Shown here: piece after piece, positions 63,700-64,000 of the stretch
How the letters are laid out: every line of letters starts with the position of its first letter
How positions within the stretch are numbered: position 1 is the stretch's first letter
NCBI RefSeq assembly: GCF_001634285.1
Contig: NZ_CP015438.1
Coordinates: 306,501 to 370,500 of the forward strand
Source: Anoxybacillus amylolyticus
GTDB taxonomy: Bacteria > Bacillota > Bacilli > Bacillales > Anoxybacillaceae
Direction of reading: 5' to 3'
DNA: 64,000 bases
Made by a program: the position numbers and the translations under genes
The notes under the pieces: model-generated
Database searches by the model: none
What the model saw: only the letters and a program-made list of their open reading frames with translations
Told to the model about the DNA's origin: nothing

Positions 63700-64000
63700 G
63701 CGGAGAATATGTCGCGTTTTTAGGGCTCGCATTAGTTGCGATTGCCGGCGGTGTCCTTATGTTGAACACGACGAAAGTCATGCATATGTTCGTGTCGCTC
63801 GTGTTTACGTTTGTCAGCATCGCCGGGGTGTATGTGCTATTGTCGGCAGAGTTTGTCGCTGCGGTGCAAGTGTTAATTTATTCAGGCGCGATTACGATTA
63901 TTATGCTATTTGGCATTATGTTAACCCGCCCGAAAGAAGATGGAAGATCGACAACAGGCGGATTTGTGCGGAAGTCGCTCACTGCGTTGGCAGTATTGGC
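63696..64000 (+). CDS. nuoJ: NADH-quinone oxidoreductase subunit J (partial)
   Basis: The first 101 codons of NuoJ, cut by the window end. Three hydrophobic helices and the conserved VQVLIYSGAITIIMLFGIMLT segment identify it. The GTG at 63696 follows AAAGGGG and overlaps the nuoI stop by four bases. The nuoK-N genes are expected beyond the edge. Confidence 0.92.
   Translation, partial: MSGEYVAFLGLALVAIAGGVLMLNTTKVMHMFVSLVFTFVSIAGVYVLLSAEFVAAVQVLIYSGAITIIMLFGIMLTRPKEDGRSTTGGFVRKSLTALAVL

Overview
The window is a chromosomal segment of a thermophilic Bacillaceae bacterium, most likely Anoxybacillus or a relative in the Geobacillus/Parageobacillus group. Gene order follows the Bacillus subtilis ywgA-to-atp region almost gene for gene (ywgA, ywhB-ywhC-ywhD, pbpG, speE-speB, ywiB-argS, ywjE, fadF, rpoE-pyrG-ywjG-spo0F-fbaA-tal-murAB-glpX-rho-rpmE-tdk-prfA-prmC-spoIIR-ywlC-mntP-ywlE-rpiB-ywlG-glyA-upp-atp). 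It adds genes typical of the thermophiles: a fused isobutyryl-CoA mutase (icmF), an ADH-T type alcohol dehydrogenase and a nuo operon. No rRNA or tRNA gene and no CRISPR array was seen.

Layout. 1-9.3 kb: cell-wall, polyamine and arginyl-tRNA genes plus two small membrane proteins. 9.3-11.3 kb: an AT-rich accessory cassette (an unrecognised secreted protein and a 57-residue membrane protein) flanked by inverted copies of a degenerate ~145 bp transposon-end-like repeat. 11.3-23.3 kb: a cardiolipin synthase, then a fatty-acid/branched-chain acyl-CoA degradation block (fadF; mmgA-mmgB-acyl-CoA dehydrogenase-acdA-TetR-icmF) with two related palindromes that look like one TetR-type operator. 23.4-34.6 kb: housekeeping genes, including a pyrG leader with every element of the CTP-sensing reiterative-transcription attenuator. 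34.6-41.7 kb: an alcohol-oxidation module (Fe-ADH, cytosolic histidine kinase, sigma-54-dependent response regulator, aldehyde dehydrogenase, zinc ADH) with a good -24/-12 promoter ahead of the zinc ADH gene. 41.7-51.5 kb: translation termination, sporulation signalling (spoIIR), a DnaA-box cluster at ywlC, arginine phosphatase, chemoreceptor, glyA and upp. 51.6-64 kb: the complete F1Fo ATP synthase operon (atpZ-I-B-E-F-H-A-G-D-C), then the start of a nuo operon (A-B-C-D-H-I-J) that lacks nuoE, F and G at the usual place and whose NuoC carries a tandem-repeat Ala/Lys-rich N-terminal extension.

Regulatory signals readable by eye include candidate sigma-A promoters for many operons, sporulation-type promoters for pbpG (sigma-G), spoIIR (sigma-F) and spo0F (sigma-H), and many Rho-independent terminators. 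The most interesting items are the repeat-flanked cassette, the sigma-54 alcohol module with its palindrome, the DnaA-box cluster and the NuoC repeat array. Names rest on recognised motifs and conserved gene order; no database search was run.
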